A stretch of DNA of 64,000 nucleotides from Endozoicomonas sp. G2_1. GTDB lineage: Bacteria > Pseudomonadota > Gammaproteobacteria > Enterobacterales > Alteromonadaceae. A program made the position numbers and the translations under genes. The stretch is from assembly GCF_017744155.1 (NCBI RefSeq), contig NZ_JAGHQT010000013.1, positions 1 through 64,000 of the forward strand. Direction: 5' to 3'. Below are positions 26,594 through 37,489 of this stretch, one piece after another (within the stretch, counting starts at the first letter, position 1; each line of letters begins with the position of its first letter). The notes under the pieces are model-generated. The model did no database searches, was not told the origin of the DNA, and was given only the letters and a program-made list of their open reading frames with translations.

Positions 26594-28000
26594 TTAACTC
26601 AAGTGCTGACTAATTTTCTCAACACTTTCTTTAGCATCACCAAACAACATTTGGCTGTTGTCCTTAAAGAATAATGGGTTTTGGACACCCGCATAACCTG
26701 TGCTCATTGAACGTTTAAAGACAATCACGTTTTTAGCGTTCCACACTTCAAGTACTGGCATACCGGCGATTGGGCTACCTGGGTCTTCAGATGCTGCCGG
26801 GTTCACAGTATCGTTAGCACCAATGACAAGTACTACGTCAGTTTCGCCAAAGTCTTCGTTGATTTCTTCCATACCCAATACGATATCGTAAGGCACTTTC
26901 GCTTCGGCAAGTAATACGTTCATGTGACCAGGTAAGCGACCCGCTACAGGGTGAATACCAAAGCGCACTTCAACGCCCTTTGCTTTAAGCTTTTGGGTTA
27001 GCTCGTACACTGGGTACTGTGCTTGTGCCACCGCCATACCGTAACCTGGGGTGATAATCACTGACTTAGCATTGGCTAACATATCAGCAACGCCATCAGC
27101 TTGAATTTCAACGTGCTCACCGTAGTCAACATCAGTATCAACTGTTACGTCGGTACCGAAACCACCCGCGATTACACTGATAAACGAACGGTTCATCGCC
27201 TTACACATGATGTATGACAAAATAGCACCTGAAGAACCAACTAGGGCACCAGTGACAATTAACAAGTCATTGCTCAGCATAAAGCCCGCTGCTGCTGCTG
27301 CCCAACCTGAGTAAGAGTTAAGCATTGAAACCACTACGGGCATATCAGCACCACCGATTGAAGCCACTAAGTGCCAACCGAACACTAAAGCAATTGCCGT
27401 CATTAAGAACAGTTCAAAATTACCACCGCCATTGCTAACAAAGTTGATCATCAATAAGAAACTGACCACTCCCGCCGCTAAGTTCATTTTGTGGCGGTTC
27501 GGTAACATTAACGCTGCTGAGTTAATCAAACCGCGCAACTTACCAAAGGCGACAATTGAACCGGTAAACGTTACGGCGCCAATAAATACGCCTAAAAACA
27601 CTTCCGTTAAATGGATGTTTTGAGCGATTCGCTGTTCATCGGTTAACACAGGTAAAACGTGAGCGTGGGCTTCAAAATAACTGTTAAAGCCAACTAACAC
27701 CGCCGCTAAGCCAACAAAGCTGTGTAAAATAGCGACCAGCTCAGGCATCTCTGTCATTTCAACTTTTTTCGCTAAGCGAAAACCAATAGCGCCACCAATG
27801 GCGACAGCCACGATGATTACGCCAACATTACTCACACGCGGGTCAGCAATGGTCGCAATTAGTGCGATCGACATACCAACAATGCCATACCAGTTACCGT
27901 TTTGAGCAGACTCTTGTTTACTTAAACCACCCAAACTCATGATAAATAATAACGCCGCAATGATGTAAGCAGCACTGATTAAACCTTGAGAAAATTCCAT
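26594..28000 (-). CDS. pntB: NAD(P) transhydrogenase subunit beta
   Basis: 468 residues. The first 260 residues hold about nine membrane segments (proton channel domain II). Residues about 290-468 are the NADP(H)-binding domain III, with [33 protein letters not shown] and [14 protein letters not shown]. With PntA it uses the proton gradient to make NADPH. It starts 10 bases after pntA stops. Confidence 0.97.
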   Translation of the reverse strand: MEFSQGLISAAYIIAALLFIMSLGGLSKQESAQNGNWYGIVGMSIALIATIADPRVSNVGVIIVAVAIGGAIGFRLAKKVEMTEMPELVAILHSFVGLAAVLVGFNSYFEAHAHVLPVLTDEQRIAQNIHLTEVFLGVFIGAVTFTGSIVAFGKLRGLINSAALMLPNRHKMNLAAGVVSFLLMINFVSNGGGNFELFLMTAIALVFGWHLVASIGGADMPVVVSMLNSYSGWAAAAAGFMLSNDLLIVTGALVGSSGAILSYIMCKAMNRSFISVIAGGFGTDVTVDTDVDYGEHVEIQADGVADMLANAKSVIITPGYGMAVAQAQYPVYELTQKLKAKGVEVRFGIHPVAGRLPGHMNVLLAEAKVPYDIVLGMEEINEDFGETDVVLVIGANDTVNPAASEDPGSPIAGMPVLEVWNAKNVIVFKRSMSTGYAGVQNPLFFKDNSQMLFGDAKESVEKISQHLS

Positions 28001-28009
28001 GCTGCTCTC

Positions 28010-29548
28010 CTACTTCTTCTGGAACATTTTTAACATGCGATTAGTAACGGTAAAGCCACCGACAATATTAATGGTTGCGATCAAGACCGCGATACCGGCC
28101 AATACTTGAATCAACAAACTATCGTTGCCGATTTGCAATAACGCACCCACAACGATAATGCCCGAAATAGCATTGGTGACACTCATTAACGGTGTGTGCA
28201 AGGCATGAGTAACGTTCCAAACTAAGTGATAACCGGCAACACACGCCAAAACAAATACAGTGAAATGCGAGAGGAAATCTGCTGGTGCAACGTTAGCAAT
28301 CCACGCAAATAAACCACCAGCAACCGCCATAGCGACGTGTTTTTTAGTGCTAGAAGCTGGCTGTTCTGGTTCAGGCTCTGCTTTAACTTCAGGTTTTGGT
28401 GCAGGTTTAGCCGGTGCTGCGCTGACTTGAATTGGTGGTGGTGGGAAAGTAATTTCGCCATCTTTAACCACTGTCATGTTGCGCAATACTTGATCGTCAA
28501 AATCGATATTGATATCGCCATCTTTGTTTGGTGATAACAATTTGGTTAAGTTGACGAGGTTGTTGGCGTAAAGCTGAGATGACTGATTTGGCAGTCTCGA
28601 TACTAAGTCGGTGTAACCAATAATAGTCACGCCTTCAACTTTGCTCACTTTGCCCGGTTTAGTCAATTCACAGTTACCGCCACCAGCAGCCGCTAAATCA
28701 ACGATAACACTACCCGGTTTCATTGACTTGACCATTTCTTCGGTGATCAGCTTAGGCGCCGGCTTACCCGGAATCATCGCCGTGGTGATGATAATATCAA
28801 CGTCTTTAGCTTGTTCAGCAAACAAGGCCATTTCAGCATCAATAAAGGCTTGGCTCATTTCTTTGGCGTAACCATCACCTGAACCTGTATCTTCCTCTTC
28901 AAAGTCGAGTTCGAGGAATTCTGCCCCCATACTCTCGATTTGTTCTTTTACTTCTGGACGGGTGTCAAACGCGCGCACAATTGCACCCAAACTACCGGCG
29001 GTACCAATTGCAGCAAGACCTGCAACACCAGCACCAATAATCATCACTTTAGCTGGCGGTAAGTTACCCGCTGCAGTAATTTGACCTGTTAAAAAGCGGC
29101 CAAAATGGTGCGTTGCTTCTATAACCGCTCGGTAACCAGCAATATTAGCCATTGAACTGAGTGCATCTAATGACTGCGAGCGGGTCATTCTAGGCACCAT
29201 TTCCATGGCTAAACTGTTTACTTGTTTAGCTTTTAATTTTTCTAACAGTTCTGGGCTTTGCGCAGGAGCGAGAAAGCTCACCAAGGTTGCGCCATCTTTA
29301 ATAGCATCACACTCTTCATCAGACGGCGCATTTACTTTGTAAATAACGTCCGACTGCCAAACATCAGCCTCTTTGACAATACTAGCGCCAGCATCGAGGT
29401 AATCTTGATTAGCAAAGCTTGCCTTATTACCTGCGGCAGATTGGACTTGCACTTCAAAGCCTAATTTTATCAAGGCTTTAACGGAACTTGGCGAAGCCGC
29501 GACGCGATTCTCCCCCGCCAGCGATTCCTTTGGAATACCTATGATCAT
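28010..29548 (-). CDS. pntA: NAD(P) transhydrogenase subunit alpha
   Basis: 512 residues in the E. coli-type single-chain form. The N-terminal NAD(H)-binding domain starts [20 protein letters not shown]. The Rossmann motif is [23 protein letters not shown] Pro/Glu/Ala-rich linker (about 375-400) leads to four C-terminal membrane segments. It partners PntB in the inner membrane. Confidence 0.97.
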   Translation of the reverse strand: MIIGIPKESLAGENRVAASPSSVKALIKLGFEVQVQSAAGNKASFANQDYLDAGASIVKEADVWQSDVIYKVNAPSDEECDAIKDGATLVSFLAPAQSPELLEKLKAKQVNSLAMEMVPRMTRSQSLDALSSMANIAGYRAVIEATHHFGRFLTGQITAAGNLPPAKVMIIGAGVAGLAAIGTAGSLGAIVRAFDTRPEVKEQIESMGAEFLELDFEEEDTGSGDGYAKEMSQAFIDAEMALFAEQAKDVDIIITTAMIPGKPAPKLITEEMVKSMKPGSVIVDLAAAGGGNCELTKPGKVSKVEGVTIIGYTDLVSRLPNQSSQLYANNLVNLTKLLSPNKDGDINIDFDDQVLRNMTVVKDGEITFPPPPIQVSAAPAKPAPKPEVKAEPEPEQPASSTKKHVAMAVAGGLFAWIANVAPADFLSHFTVFVLACVAGYHLVWNVTHALHTPLMSVTNAISGIIVVGALLQIGNDSLLIQVLAGIAVLIATINIVGGFTVTNRMLKMFQKK

Positions 29549-29946
29549 ATCAACCTCATCATCACGTTTTATTATTGCTGTTATATTTTTATTGCATTGT
29601 TATTGCGTTGTTTTTCAACACTTATACTTCTATCACTAACCCCATTAATTAGAAAGAGGTATTCAGTTATGTCTAAATGCTTTATCGAATATAGAATGAA
29701 AAGTGCTTATATAACAAAGACTAAATTAACAAAAACGAGAGGATAAAGAAGATAAAATAAGCTTTTATTTACTATTCACGCTAAAAATACTGCGATATTA
29801 AACAATAAAAGCTAATGATATCATTAGCTAAGCGGCTACAACCTCGATGACTTCGAAGTTAGCGAGAGCAATTTGAGCATTGAGGTAGGAAATTAAGTGG
29901 CCTAACAGGTCAACTGATTGGCCTATTGAGTTACATAGATAAAAGA
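29549..29946. other. Intergenic region upstream of pntA and downstream of ycgN
   Basis: No coding frame or RNA gene recognised. It must contain the pntAB promoter. Near its centre is a perfect 20-bp palindrome, AGCTAATGATATCATTAGCT (29810-29829), followed on the minus strand by TTTATTGTTT; this is the likely terminator of the rnd-ycgN transcript. A second inverted repeat (AGCTTTTATT at 29760-29769 with AATAAAAGCT at 29804-29813) shares 4 bases with the palindrome, so the two stems exclude each other. Confidence 0.5.
29810..29829 (-). terminator. AT-rich palindrome with T-rich tail after ycgN
   Basis: A perfect 20-bp palindrome with the minus-strand T-rich tail at 29809-29800. It is AT-rich, so the stem is weaker than a usual intrinsic terminator. 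Confidence 0.45.
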
Positions 29947-30465
29947 CTAATCGAGGTCGTTCAGTGGCCAAGTGACAATATAGTCTTCAAAATCGTCAAG
30001 TGACACTTGATCATCCTTAACGATTTTACCACGCACTGACATTCCGGCTTTGTGCATGGCGGATTTTTTTCCTTTGTGTAATAACGGATGCCACGATGGC
30101 AAGCCACGCCCTTCTTGTATACGGCGGTAGGTGCAACTCGGTGGCATAAAAAAGACGTCGTCGAGGTTGTCTTGAGTCAAACGAACACAATCAGGTACTA
30201 AGACTGTTCGCTCTTGATACTTGCTGCAACTGCAGGTTTTATCGTTGAGCAAATAGCAAGCAATACTTGAATAGACCATGTGCTCGTTATCTTCAATGTA
30301 ATCTGTCGGCGCTAAATCATTGCTTTCATCAATTGCATCATCATCAATAAACTTGTGCAAACAACACTTAGCACAGCCATCACACAATGACTCCCACTCT
30401 GTGCGAGTCATCTCAGCGAGGGTTTTACGTTGCCAAAATGGTTGGCTATTTTCAGAATTGGTCAT
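29947..30465 (-). CDS. ycgN: YcgN-family cysteine-cluster protein (UPF0260)
   Basis: 172 residues from ATG 30465; a TTG at 30474 would add three. It contains the Cys cluster WESLCDGCAKCCLHK near the start, CYLLNDKTCSCSKY, PDCVRLT and CTYRRI, the pattern of the UPF0260/YkgJ zinc or iron-binding family. The biochemical role is unknown. It follows the lytic transglycosylase by about 10 bases in the rnd-ycgL group. Confidence 0.92.
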   Translation of the reverse strand: MTNSENSQPFWQRKTLAEMTRTEWESLCDGCAKCCLHKFIDDDAIDESNDLAPTDYIEDNEHMVYSSIACYLLNDKTCSCSKYQERTVLVPDCVRLTQDNLDDVFFMPPSCTYRRIQEGRGLPSWHPLLHKGKKSAMHKAGMSVRGKIVKDDQVSLDDFEDYIVTWPLNDLD

Positions 30466-30474
30466 AGCTATCAA

Positions 30475-31521
30475 TTAGCGCACTGGCGGATACTTGATTT
30501 GATCAGACAAGTGACCAACCGAACTGACAAAATAGTACGACAAATTCCAGTGCATCAAGCTTTTGTAGTTGTCATAAGCTAAATACGCACGACCATTTGC
30601 GTCATCAGGGAAAACCAAGGCAGCTTTAATATCCACTTGCGGCAAATTGCTACCATCGGTGCGGCGAACGCCCAACGCTTGCCATTGGGCAAGGGTTTTC
30701 TCGGTATTAGCCCACGCTTTTAGCCAGTTTTTACGACTACCGGTATTTTTAGGAATCGCTAAATCAGTGTCAAAGTCAGCAGGTAATTTAACTTGTCGTC
30801 CCCACGTTAAGTCGTCGTTCCAACCTTCTGATTTTAAATAGTTAGCCATTGACGCAAAGACATCGGCTTGATTGCCCCAAATGTCTTTTTTGCCATCGCC
30901 ATCACCGTCAACCGCGTAGCTTAAAAACGAGGTTGGCATAAATTGGTTTTGACCCATAGCGCCGGCCCAAGAGCCCTTCATTTGGTCAATTTGAATATGG
31001 CCTTGGTCAAGAATAGTTAACGCGGCAAAAAGTTGCTTTTTGAAAAAGGCTTCACGGCGGCCTTCATAGGCAAGTGTCGACAACGCCGAAACAACATTGT
31101 AATTGCCCATAATCTTGCCAAAGTTAGTCTCTAGTCCCCAAAGTGCGACAATAAATCTTGGTTGAACGCCATATTTTTCGCCTACTTCAGTCAATAACTG
31201 ACGGTGTTGCTTGTAGAGCTTACGAGCTCGGTTAACTTTCCACTTAGGTACGCGCTTGGGTAAGTAAGTATCGAGAGTTTCAACTTTCTCTGGCTGATTG
31301 CGATCGGCAACTACCGCTCGCTTGTGGTATTTCACTTTCGCAAAACTGCTATCGAGTAACTGTTGACTAAAACCTTTGCTTAACGCTTCTTGTTTAATTT
31401 GTTCAATATATTGCTCAAAGCTCGGTTTATCAGAATTTTCCTGCGCTGCTTGTACCGAAGTCATCGAAAATACACTTAAACAAGCAACTAGGTGTAGACA
31501 TGAACGAACAAATTTTTTCAT
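30475..31521 (-). CDS. Lytic murein transglycosylase (MltB-like)
   Basis: 348 residues with a Sec signal peptide (cleavage after about residue 25, SVQA-A). The soluble SLT_2/MltB-type domain has the catalytic Glu in VALWGLETNFGKIMG and the conserved GSWAGAMGQNQFMPTSFLSYAVD in outline. It cleaves glycan strands in the periplasm to give 1,6-anhydro-muropeptides. It lacks a lipobox, so it is a soluble form. It is placed between ycgL and ycgN. Confidence 0.9.
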   Translation of the reverse strand: MKKFVRSCLHLVACLSVFSMTSVQAAQENSDKPSFEQYIEQIKQEALSKGFSQQLLDSSFAKVKYHKRAVVADRNQPEKVETLDTYLPKRVPKWKVNRARKLYKQHRQLLTEVGEKYGVQPRFIVALWGLETNFGKIMGNYNVVSALSTLAYEGRREAFFKKQLFAALTILDQGHIQIDQMKGSWAGAMGQNQFMPTSFLSYAVDGDGDGKKDIWGNQADVFASMANYLKSEGWNDDLTWGRQVKLPADFDTDLAIPKNTGSRKNWLKAWANTEKTLAQWQALGVRRTDGSNLPQVDIKAALVFPDDANGRAYLAYDNYKSLMHWNLSYYFVSSVGHLSDQIKYPPVR

Positions 31522-31597
31522 TGAGAACTCTCTTCTAGTTCAGGGAAAATATCGAATAACTAACTATTTTGTATAAGTATGAGTTAAACCGAAAACA

Positions 31598-31879
31598 CTA
31601 GTCTTGTTCAATGCCTAGCTGTTTTTTGTGATCGGCTAACAAATCTTCTTTTGGCGGTGGCAACTGCAAGTAAAAACCTTGTTCAGTAAGGTTTGTTTTC
31701 ACTTTATCAATATCTGCCAGTGCTAATTTATCGCGATTGGCTAAATTGACCATAGTCACCAATTGCGGTGTGCCAAACTTCGCTAATAAGGCATCTGGAA
31801 CTCGCGAAAAATCATCGCGCTTTTCGACAAATAAATAGGTTTGCTCTTTTTTAGGGCTTCGATAAACAGCAGTTAACAT
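31598..31879 (-). CDS. ycgL: YcgL-domain protein
   Basis: 93 residues covering one YcgL domain: [21 protein letters not shown] at the start, then [20 protein letters not shown]. The function is unknown; it is almost always next to rnd, as here (rnd ends 75 bases upstream). Confidence 0.93.
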   Translation of the reverse strand: MLTAVYRSPKKEQTYLFVEKRDDFSRVPDALLAKFGTPQLVTMVNLANRDKLALADIDKVKTNLTEQGFYLQLPPPKEDLLADHKKQLGIEQD

Positions 31880-31953
31880 AAAACTCTTTAATCACTCTTT
31901 TTAATAACAGATTAAACGTCGCCACTATAACACACCATAGCGACAATTTACCC

Positions 31954-33096
31954 TTAGCCGATAAACTTGTTATTGGCAAAATCAGTCAGTCGCTCGGCGA
32001 GTAATTGGGCGCGCCAACCTTGAATTAAATCAACCTGCTCAGGCGCTTTATCGGCATTATTAATTTTGTAGTGCCACGATAAAAACTGATTCATTTGTTT
32101 TTTCGAGGACAAATTTTCCATCGCCAACTGGTGCTCTTGAGCAATTTGTTGCAAAAACTCTTTCAAGCGTTTGTAAGTTTGCTTATAACCCGGATATTGG
32201 TCTAAACGAACAATTCTCGGCGGATAAGTGTCAGCTGGCGCCTGATTCGCTGCTTTTAACACAGTTAACATGGCTTTGCCTTTATGGCGAATATCCTGTA
32301 CTTCAGCACCTTCTAATCCCGCCATTGCACCAACACTTTTGGGATTATACTGTGCCAATGCCAACAAGGTGTGATCTTTAGCGACAAAGCCCAGCGGCAA
32401 GTCGCGTTTTTGCGCTTGTTGGTATCGCCATAATGCCAGATGTTGTAGTCGATTTAACTGCTCAGGGCGCAAACGCCACGCCATTTTCACCGTTTGATAT
32501 AGCTGACTTTCATCGGTTGGCGTAAATTTGCGATTAACTAACGCCTCGCTCTCTTGTTCAGCTGCTGCTAACCAACCGGCGTCGGATAACTGAGCCAACA
32601 ATTTCGGGTACAAGGTAAACAAGTGCTCAACATCGGCGGCGGCGTAGCGCAACTGTTTGTCTGACAAAGGCCTTTTGGTCCAATCGGTACGCGACTCTGA
32701 TTTATCCAATTCTATCGCCAAAAAGTGCTTAACCATTGCCGCATAGCCAACTGAAATGCCATGCCCCAAAAAGGCCATCATAATTTGACTGTCAATCAGG
32801 TTGCTCGGCTTAACCTTGCCCGTATGTAAAAAAACTTCGAGATCTTCAGAGCACGCGTGTAGTACTTTGCGAACCTCACTATTTTCTAACAATTGCCAAA
32901 AAGGGATTAAGTCGTCGAGAGCAACCGGATCAATCAGTGCGAGCGTGTTGCCGTCGTATGCTTGTAACAGCCCTAATCTAGGGTACAAGGTTCGAGTTCT
33001 GACAAACTCGGTATCAATAACTAAAACCTCAGCGCGTTGATACTGTTGACACAACTCAACTAGCTGGCCTTGTTCGGTGATATAAATATGATCCAT
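31954..33096 (-). CDS. rnd: Ribonuclease D
   Basis: 380 residues. The DEDD exonuclease domain has DTEFVRTRT (about 27-35), HACSEDLEVF and the YAAADVEHL motif. It is followed by HRDC-type domains (LQHLALWRYQQAQKRDLP). It trims the 3' ends of tRNA and other stable RNA precursors. It is the first gene of the rnd-ycgL-transglycosylase-ycgN group. Confidence 0.95.
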   Translation of the reverse strand: MDHIYITEQGQLVELCQQYQRAEVLVIDTEFVRTRTLYPRLGLLQAYDGNTLALIDPVALDDLIPFWQLLENSEVRKVLHACSEDLEVFLHTGKVKPSNLIDSQIMMAFLGHGISVGYAAMVKHFLAIELDKSESRTDWTKRPLSDKQLRYAAADVEHLFTLYPKLLAQLSDAGWLAAAEQESEALVNRKFTPTDESQLYQTVKMAWRLRPEQLNRLQHLALWRYQQAQKRDLPLGFVAKDHTLLALAQYNPKSVGAMAGLEGAEVQDIRHKGKAMLTVLKAANQAPADTYPPRIVRLDQYPGYKQTYKRLKEFLQQIAQEHQLAMENLSSKKQMNQFLSWHYKINNADKAPEQVDLIQGWRAQLLAERLTDFANNKFIG

Positions 33097-33222
33097 TACT
33101 ACTCTGTGATCTAGTGATTGATTCGTAACTCAAGTCGGTAGCCACCTACCAACTGAATTTATCTATGGGTATAAACATCATACCCACGCTACAAACTTGT
33201 GCTCAACAATAAACAATGTCTG

Positions 33223-34086
33223 CTAGTTACGGCGACGACGCATAGATTGCTGATGACGCATGTGATGTTTTTTAACCGACCGACGAATTCGTCGGCTTTT
33301 GGCATTATCAATCGCTTTGTCATCAACCTTAACTTTAGACTGAGTTTCAGGAGTTAGTTCGACCAACTTGCGATAGTAATTGACATCTTTTAATCCTAGC
33401 TCAGTCCAACCACCGAGCGGCAACTGACGTTGCATATCTAAATCGCCATAACGGACACGAATAAGACGACTCACTTGCACGTCTTGGCTTTCCCACAAGC
33501 GTCGAACTTCTCGGTTGCGCCCTTCGGTTAAAACAACGTGGAACCAGTGGTTACGGCCTTCACCACCGCGATAGACAATTTTATTGAACTTGGCTGGGCC
33601 ATCTTCGAGTTTGACCCCTTTGCGCAAACGTTGCAGCATGGCTTCATCAACCTCGCCAAATACCCGAACCGCGTATTCCCGTTCAACCTTGCGCGATGGA
33701 TGCATTAAGCGGTTGGCCAATTCACCGTCAGTGGTGAACAATAACATGCCCTGGGTATTGATATCCAAACGGCCAACGGCAATCCAGCGGCCGCTTTCAA
33801 GTGGCGGCAAACGGTCAAATACGGTTGGTCGACCTTCTGGATCTTTTCGCGTACACATTTCACCTTCAGGCTTGTTGTACATCAACACCCGACAAACTTG
33901 CTCTTCTTCTGTTTTGAGTTTAACCAAATGACCGTCGAGGCGAATTTGCTCAGTGCCTTCAACGCGATCACCTAAATAGGCAACCTTGCCGTCAACACTG
34001 ACTCGTCCGGCACTAATCACCGTTTCCATTTCTCGACGAGAACCTTTACCCGCACGGGCAAGCACTTTCTGTAATTTTTCTGACAT
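33223..34086 (-). CDS. rluB: 23S rRNA pseudouridine synthase RluB
   Basis: 287 residues from ATG 34086, which gives the family start [19 protein letters not shown]; a longer frame adds 17 unsupported residues. An N-terminal S4 domain precedes the RsuA/RluB catalytic domain, with the nucleophile Asp in [15 protein letters not shown] basic tail ([18 protein letters not shown]) ends the protein. It makes pseudouridine 2605 in 23S rRNA. It lies downstream of scpB as in many gammaproteobacteria. Confidence 0.94.
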   Translation of the reverse strand: MSEKLQKVLARAGKGSRREMETVISAGRVSVDGKVAYLGDRVEGTEQIRLDGHLVKLKTEEEQVCRVLMYNKPEGEMCTRKDPEGRPTVFDRLPPLESGRWIAVGRLDINTQGMLLFTTDGELANRLMHPSRKVEREYAVRVFGEVDEAMLQRLRKGVKLEDGPAKFNKIVYRGGEGRNHWFHVVLTEGRNREVRRLWESQDVQVSRLIRVRYGDLDMQRQLPLGGWTELGLKDVNYYRKLVELTPETQSKVKVDDKAIDNAKSRRIRRSVKKHHMRHQQSMRRRRN

Positions 34087-34154
34087 TGGTTTGTCACTCT
34101 TTGTTCGTTTACTTGAACGCTGGTTAAGAGAGCACAATGCTCTCTGACTTCTGT

Positions 34155-34805
34155 TTAACTGTCTTGGGCTAATGAGTCGATATCGACTAACGATATCTCG
34201 TTTATCGGCATTAACTCAGGCAATTGAGCTAATGACTTTAAGGCAAAATAATCTAAAAATGCCTTGGTTGTGCCGTAAAGCGACGGTCGCCCCGGTACTT
34301 CTTTGTGACCAACCACTTTAATCCACTGGCGCTCTTGCAACGTCTTTATTATATAGCTACTTACGGCAACTCCGCGAATTTCTTCAATTTCACCGCGAGT
34401 AATCGGTTGCTTATAGGCAATTAATGCCAAGGTTTCGAGCAGAGCTCTTGAGTACTTAGGTGCTCGTTCTTGAAACAAATTACCAAGTTCGGCAGAGTGT
34501 TCAACAACAGCCTGAAAGCGATAACCAGAGGCGGTTTCAACCAATTCGATACCGCGATCTTGATAGTCGTCTTGCAGTGCCTTTAGCGCTTTGTTTAGCG
34601 CCTGCTGGCTGACCTGATAATCAACTAACACCGTTTGCCTAAGTTGCTGCTTAGACATCGCTTTATTCGCGACAAAAAGCGCAGCTTCTAGCAATTTTTT
34701 CAGCTTAGGCGCAGTTATTCGCTTGGCCTTGTCACTGACAGTGCCACTATTCTTAGTGCCAGTGTTTTCATTAATAGTGCTGCCAATTAAATCGCTGTCA
34801 CTCAA
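34155..34805 (-). CDS. scpB: Segregation and condensation protein B
   Basis: 216 residues with two winged-helix domains. Diagnostic stretches are [38 protein letters not shown] and [15 protein letters not shown]. The N-terminal 30 residues are low-complexity. ScpB dimers bind ScpA and the SMC ATPase for chromosome organisation. The start overlaps scpA by 4 bases (ATGA). Confidence 0.95.
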   Translation of the reverse strand: MSDSDLIGSTINENTGTKNSGTVSDKAKRITAPKLKKLLEAALFVANKAMSKQQLRQTVLVDYQVSQQALNKALKALQDDYQDRGIELVETASGYRFQAVVEHSAELGNLFQERAPKYSRALLETLALIAYKQPITRGEIEEIRGVAVSSYIIKTLQERQWIKVVGHKEVPGRPSLYGTTKAFLDYFALKSLAQLPELMPINEISLVDIDSLAQDS

Positions 34806-35776
34806 CCTGCTGCTCCCAATTCAAGTACTGATGATGCCTGTTGAATTTGTTTAAGCCTGACTTGAATAGCACCAAACGGCAACGCTTGCACACATTCAAT
34901 CAAAGACTCTTTAACCAACTCTAATATGGCAAGAAAAGTCACTACCACACCTTGACGGCCTTCGGTCACGGTGAACAGCTGACTAAATTCAATAAAATTG
35001 CCCTGATTTGAAGGCGACTGATGGTCTTCTGGCCCCTGCTGCGATACCTGTGCTTGGTTGAGGCGCGCTAAAATATCACTCATTCGCGCCCGAGTCGATA
35101 AACTTTCGCGATGAATATGGTGATGTTCAAATGCTTCGCTGCGTTTTAGCACATCTTGCAGTGCTGCCACTAAGTCTTGCAATGCAACTTCAGGCTCTGG
35201 GCTATTCACGGCAAAGTTAGTCGGCAAACCAGCGTGAGCAGGAAAAAAGTCGCGCTCTGCTCTTGGCAACTGGTCTAGCTGTTCGGCGGCATCTTTAATC
35301 ACTTCGTACTCTTGTAAACGCCGCACTAACTCTGCTCTCGGATCTACTTCATCGTCGTCAACGGCTTGTTTGGGCAACAGTAGTCGTGATTTTATTTCAG
35401 CTAAAATCGCCGCCATCACCAGGTATTCTGCGGCTAACTCTAGCTTTAACGACTTCATCACCTCAACATATTGCATATATTGCTCAGTAATTGGCGCGAT
35501 CGGTAAATCAATAATATCGAATTTTTGCTTGCGGATAAGATATAGCAGTAAGTCGAGTGGCCCTTCAAAAGCTTCTAAAATAATCTCAAGGGCATCTGGG
35601 GGAATAAATAAGTCTTGCGGTTTTTCGATATAAGCTTCACCACGGATAAAAGCGAGCGGCAACTCTTGCTGCACCATCTCATGCTTTTTTGAATCAGCCT
35701 TATTTGACTCAGATTTGTTTGGCTCAGACTTAGTTGGAGCAGCCTTATTTGCTTTAGTGCTACTTTTTTCCGTCAT
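34802..35776 (-). CDS. scpA: Segregation and condensation protein A
   Basis: 324 residues. A charged N-terminal extension (about 1-60, Lys/Ser/Asn-rich) precedes the ScpA kleisin region: LEAFEGPLDLLLYLIRKQKFDI, then LAAEYLVMAAILAEIKSRLLLP and the C-terminal winged helix VVTFLAILELVKE. It bridges SMC heads. It is coupled to scpB by a 4-base overlap. Confidence 0.95.
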   Translation of the reverse strand: MTEKSSTKANKAAPTKSEPNKSESNKADSKKHEMVQQELPLAFIRGEAYIEKPQDLFIPPDALEIILEAFEGPLDLLLYLIRKQKFDIIDLPIAPITEQYMQYVEVMKSLKLELAAEYLVMAAILAEIKSRLLLPKQAVDDDEVDPRAELVRRLQEYEVIKDAAEQLDQLPRAERDFFPAHAGLPTNFAVNSPEPEVALQDLVAALQDVLKRSEAFEHHHIHRESLSTRARMSDILARLNQAQVSQQGPEDHQSPSNQGNFIEFSQLFTVTEGRQGVVVTFLAILELVKESLIECVQALPFGAIQVRLKQIQQASSVLELGAAG

Positions 35777-35835
35777 GGCATTTAGCGCTTATTTCTCTTA
35801 CCAACAATAAAGCGAAAGATAAAACCTCCGAGCCG

Positions 35836-36456
35836 CTATTCAAACGGCGCAGAGTCGCCTTCACCAACGCGAATAATGTCGACATCACCTTCGGAAAAAT
35901 CAATCACAGTGGTTGGCTTTTCACCTAGGTAGCCACCGTTGAGAATTAAATCAACACGGCGCTCCAAAATATCTCGAATGTGCTCAGGATCGTATTCTGC
36001 CATATCGGCGCCCGGCATAATTAAAGTGGTTGAAATTAATGGCTCGTTTAGCTCTTCAAGCAAGGCTTGGGCGATGGCGTTGTCCGGGATGCGAATACCT
36101 ATGGTCTTCTTCTTTGGATTCATTAGTCGACGCGGTACTTCCTTGGTCGCCTTAAAGATAAAAGTGTAAGCGCCCGGGGTGTTATTTTTCATCAAGCGGA
36201 AGGCGGTGTTATCTACTTTGGCATACTCTGAAAGCTCTGAAACATCGCGACAAACCAATGCAAAGTCGTGATCCATGTCGATATTGCGAATTTGGCAAAT
36301 GCGTTCAAGTGCTTTTTTATCGCCCATGTGGCAACCCAGCGCATAACCCGAGTCAGTGGGATAAACGATAACAGCCCCTTGGTGAATCATATCGACCGCT
36401 TGTTTGATTAAGCGCCCCTGTGGGTTATCTGGATGAACGTAAAAGAATTGACTCAT
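35836..36456 (-). CDS. yciO: YciO-family Sua5/YrdC-like protein
   Basis: 206 residues of the Sua5/YrdC/YciO fold: VIYPTDSGYALGCHMG, then KKTIGIRIPDN and PLISTTLIMPG. YciO is a paralogue of the threonylcarbamoyl-AMP synthase TsaC with weak or uncertain activity. In many relatives it is adjacent to rnm, but here the next gene on that side starts a 22-kb accessory stretch. Confidence 0.9.
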   Translation of the reverse strand: MSQFFYVHPDNPQGRLIKQAVDMIHQGAVIVYPTDSGYALGCHMGDKKALERICQIRNIDMDHDFALVCRDVSELSEYAKVDNTAFRLMKNNTPGAYTFIFKATKEVPRRLMNPKKKTIGIRIPDNAIAQALLEELNEPLISTTLIMPGADMAEYDPEHIRDILERRVDLILNGGYLGEKPTTVIDFSEGDVDIIRVGEGDSAPFE

Positions 36457-36607
36457 ATTTATCCCAAGCAGCCATACTGACTTTGTTTTTTAATTATTGT
36501 TATTGATAATTGTATGTCAAAAGCCGGCGCTAAACCACGCTTTTAATTTTTGCGATTTTGCATTAAGGTATCTGGTATGACCACACAAGAGCAATGCAGA
36601 AACTCAA

Positions 36608-37489
36608 ATGGATTCAAAACTCAAAACCGATATGGAGACCGACAAGGCCCCCCAAGAGAGCCAGTCAACCAACTTGCCTGCTCCGCGGGTAACCGTTGAA
36701 ATTGACGAAAACCAAATTGCTCTTGTTAGTCTCAATCGCGCTGATAAATACAACGCCCTCGATATGGCAATGTTTCACGCGATTGCTAATACTGCTAAAA
36801 ATTTGTCGAAAAATAAGCAAGTTAGAGTAGTAATCGTCCGTGGTCATGGCAAAAACTTTTGCACAGGTCTTGATGTTAAGTCTGTTTTTCAAGACAAAAC
36901 CAACTTTTTAAAGCTCTTGTTTAAGTGGTGGCCAAGCCGCGCTAATTTGGCTCAGCGGGTATCAACCGCATGGCGTGATGTGTCGGTGCCTGTTATTTTT
37001 GCCCTGCACGGCAAATGCTGGGGTGGCGGTTTACAAATCGCGATGGGCGGCGATTTTCGCATTGCCGGACCAGATATTGATATGTCGATTTTAGAAGCTC
37101 GTTGGGGACTAATTCCCGATATGGGCGGTACATTAGCCTTCAAAGAACTACTGAGAGCGGATCAATTAAAAGAATTGGCTATGACTGGGCGCATGGTCTA
37201 CGCCGATGAAGCGCTAAAACTTGGTCTAGTCACCGAAATTCACCAACAACCGCTTGAGCGCGCATACCAGCTTGCCGAGCAGCTTTTACAGTCTTCTCCA
37301 GATGCTCTCGCCGCCGCTAAAAAGCTCTATAACCAATCTTGGTGGTCAAGTGCCGGTTCGGCGTTATTTCGAGAGTTTTATTATCAAATAAAAGTCATCC
37401 TTGGTAAAAATCAATCGATCGCCATAAAACGCGCGCAAGCTAAATCACCAGAGCAAAAGCCCGATTATATTGACCGTAGTTTTGATTAA
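36608..37489 (+). CDS. Crotonase-family protein, dienoyl-CoA isomerase-like active site
   Basis: 293 residues with a polar N-terminal extension of about 25 residues. The oxyanion-hole glycines are present (GKNFCTGLDVKSVF and GKCWGGGLQIAMGG). The first catalytic Glu of enoyl-CoA hydratases is replaced (GGGLQIAMG instead of GGGCELAMA). The second site reads LEARWGLIPDMGG, where Glu and an Asp eight residues on match the E/D pair of delta3,5-delta2,4-dienoyl-CoA isomerases. So isomerase rather than hydratase chemistry is likely (inference). It is a single rightward gene at the start of the accessory stretch. Confidence 0.82.
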   Translation: MDSKLKTDMETDKAPQESQSTNLPAPRVTVEIDENQIALVSLNRADKYNALDMAMFHAIANTAKNLSKNKQVRVVIVRGHGKNFCTGLDVKSVFQDKTNFLKLLFKWWPSRANLAQRVSTAWRDVSVPVIFALHGKCWGGGLQIAMGGDFRIAGPDIDMSILEARWGLIPDMGGTLAFKELLRADQLKELAMTGRMVYADEALKLGLVTEIHQQPLERAYQLAEQLLQSSPDALAAAKKLYNQSWWSSAGSALFREFYYQIKVILGKNQSIAIKRAQAKSPEQKPDYIDRSFD

